The notes beneath the pieces were generated by a model. That model was not told the DNA's origin. It worked only from the letters and a program-made list of their open reading frames with translations, and ran no database searches. DNA of 64,000 nucleotides from the NCBI GenBank assembly GCA_026929865.2, contig CM049404.1:13662501-13726500 (forward strand), written 5' to 3'. The stretch is from Hyperoplus lanceolatus. Its lineage: Eukaryota; Chordata; Actinopteri; Uranoscopiformes; Ammodytidae. Shown piece after piece: positions 63,496-64,000 of the stretch. Numbering within the stretch: the first letter of the stretch is position 1; every line of letters begins with the position of its first letter. A program made the position numbers and the translations under genes.

Positions 63496-63653
63496 ATACC
63501 TGGAAATGAAAGCTGAAATGTTGATCTATTGTCTCATATTCATCTTTTGGTGTCAAACCCAAATGTTTCCTGTCTACAGCAAAAATAAAGGAATTGGCCT
63601 CACTGTTCCGATACTTATGGAGGGGACTGTAGTTGTTTCTTATAGTTCCTTTA

Positions 63654-63675
63654 TGCTAAGCTAAGCTAAGCTAAC
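63654..63675. repeat. CTAAG microsatellite
   Basis: About four CTAAG pentamers just after the Tc1 element. Confidence 0.85.
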
Positions 63676-64000
63676 AAGCTTGTTGCTATAGTCTTATTAC
63701 AGATATGACAACAATGTTGATTTTCTTGTCTAACCCTCTGAGTATTCTGAAAATGTCAAAACGATTCCTTTCATTCTAGAAAAAGCATCGTTGATGTGAG
63801 TCTGCTGTCTGTGTTTTGCATATATGTTTTTTTCTTATTATACATTTTGAGTCCATGAAGATTGTTGTTAAATGTGAGTGAGTAGGTTTAATACCTTCCA
63901 ATAGTAGGCATAGGTTCAGTAGGGTCTCGGTTGGTGCATTTTCCAGCAGTATCATCTAGTAAAGACATTTTTGCATCCAAAATTCCTTTGGAAGTTAAGG
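63676..64000. other. Non-coding, nothing recognised
   Basis: The last 325 bp have no supported feature. Confidence 0.5.

Larger units (their letters stand above)
62138..63629. mobile_element. Tc1-like transposon rearranged into a giant inverted repeat
   Basis: The ends CAGTCCCCTCCATAAGTATC are exactly inverted and flanked by TA (62136-62137, 63630-63631). Inverted similarity runs far beyond a normal terminal repeat. The left arm (about 62138-62798) and right arm (about 62979-63629) match throughout and each encodes the transposase C-terminus. The 180-bp spacer holds the preceding transposase segment in plus orientation only. Confidence 0.92.

Overview
This window looks like intronic or intergenic DNA from a ray-finned (teleost) fish. 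It is AT-rich with long non-coding stretches and microsatellites. It carries a dense, mixed set of teleost-type repeats: CR1/L2-like LINEs, tRNA-derived SINEs, hAT, Tc1, PIF/Harbinger and TTAA-targeting DNA elements. There are no operons, no prokaryotic genes, no CRISPR array and no convincing free-standing RNA gene.

The only host coding sequence I can support is one 217-bp exon on the minus strand (21368-21584). It encodes part of the glutamate-binding domain of a group III metabotropic glutamate receptor, most like grm4. It has a consensus GTGAGT donor, a CAG acceptor, and a CT microsatellite acting as its polypyrimidine tract. The large 5' coding exon is not visible at higher coordinates and the next 3' exon was not found at lower coordinates. 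Most of the window is therefore probably two very long introns of this gene.

Layout: 1-5.2 kb is a repeat stack: a 5'-truncated LINE on the minus strand, then a 3.2-kb hAT element (8-bp duplication CAACTGTG) holding a 1.4-kb non-autonomous hAT element (CTAGGAAC). 7.1-8.8 kb is a second LINE fragment with a frameshifted reverse transcriptase. 9.5-20 kb holds two small Harbinger MITEs, a SINE-like repeat, a hAT element (CGTTAGAG) and three TTAA-flanked MITEs. 21.3-21.6 kb is the receptor exon. 22.2-22.6 kb is a SINE interrupted by another SINE. 22.6-32 kb is repeat-poor. 32-33.1 kb is two TTAA elements abutting across one shared TTAA. 35.3-38.1 kb has a Tc1 remnant and a Harbinger element with an internal perfect hairpin. 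40.5-41 kb is a homopolymer-rich block that is probably a sequence or assembly problem. 42.4-43.7 kb is a 1.3-kb TIR element. 48.3-50.1 kb is a deleted Tc1 element carrying a 1-kb Harbinger insertion. 53.7-55 kb is an interspersed repeat with a hAT MITE inside. 59 kb has a SINE next to a TA microsatellite. 62.1-63.6 kb is a Tc1 derivative rearranged into a giant inverted repeat.

No gene partnership can be read from one exon. The interest lies in the well-resolved insertion history: target-site duplications, nesting order and fold-back rearrangements. I made all repeat calls by eye from terminal repeats and duplications, without database searches, so family names are tentative unless a duplication is stated.
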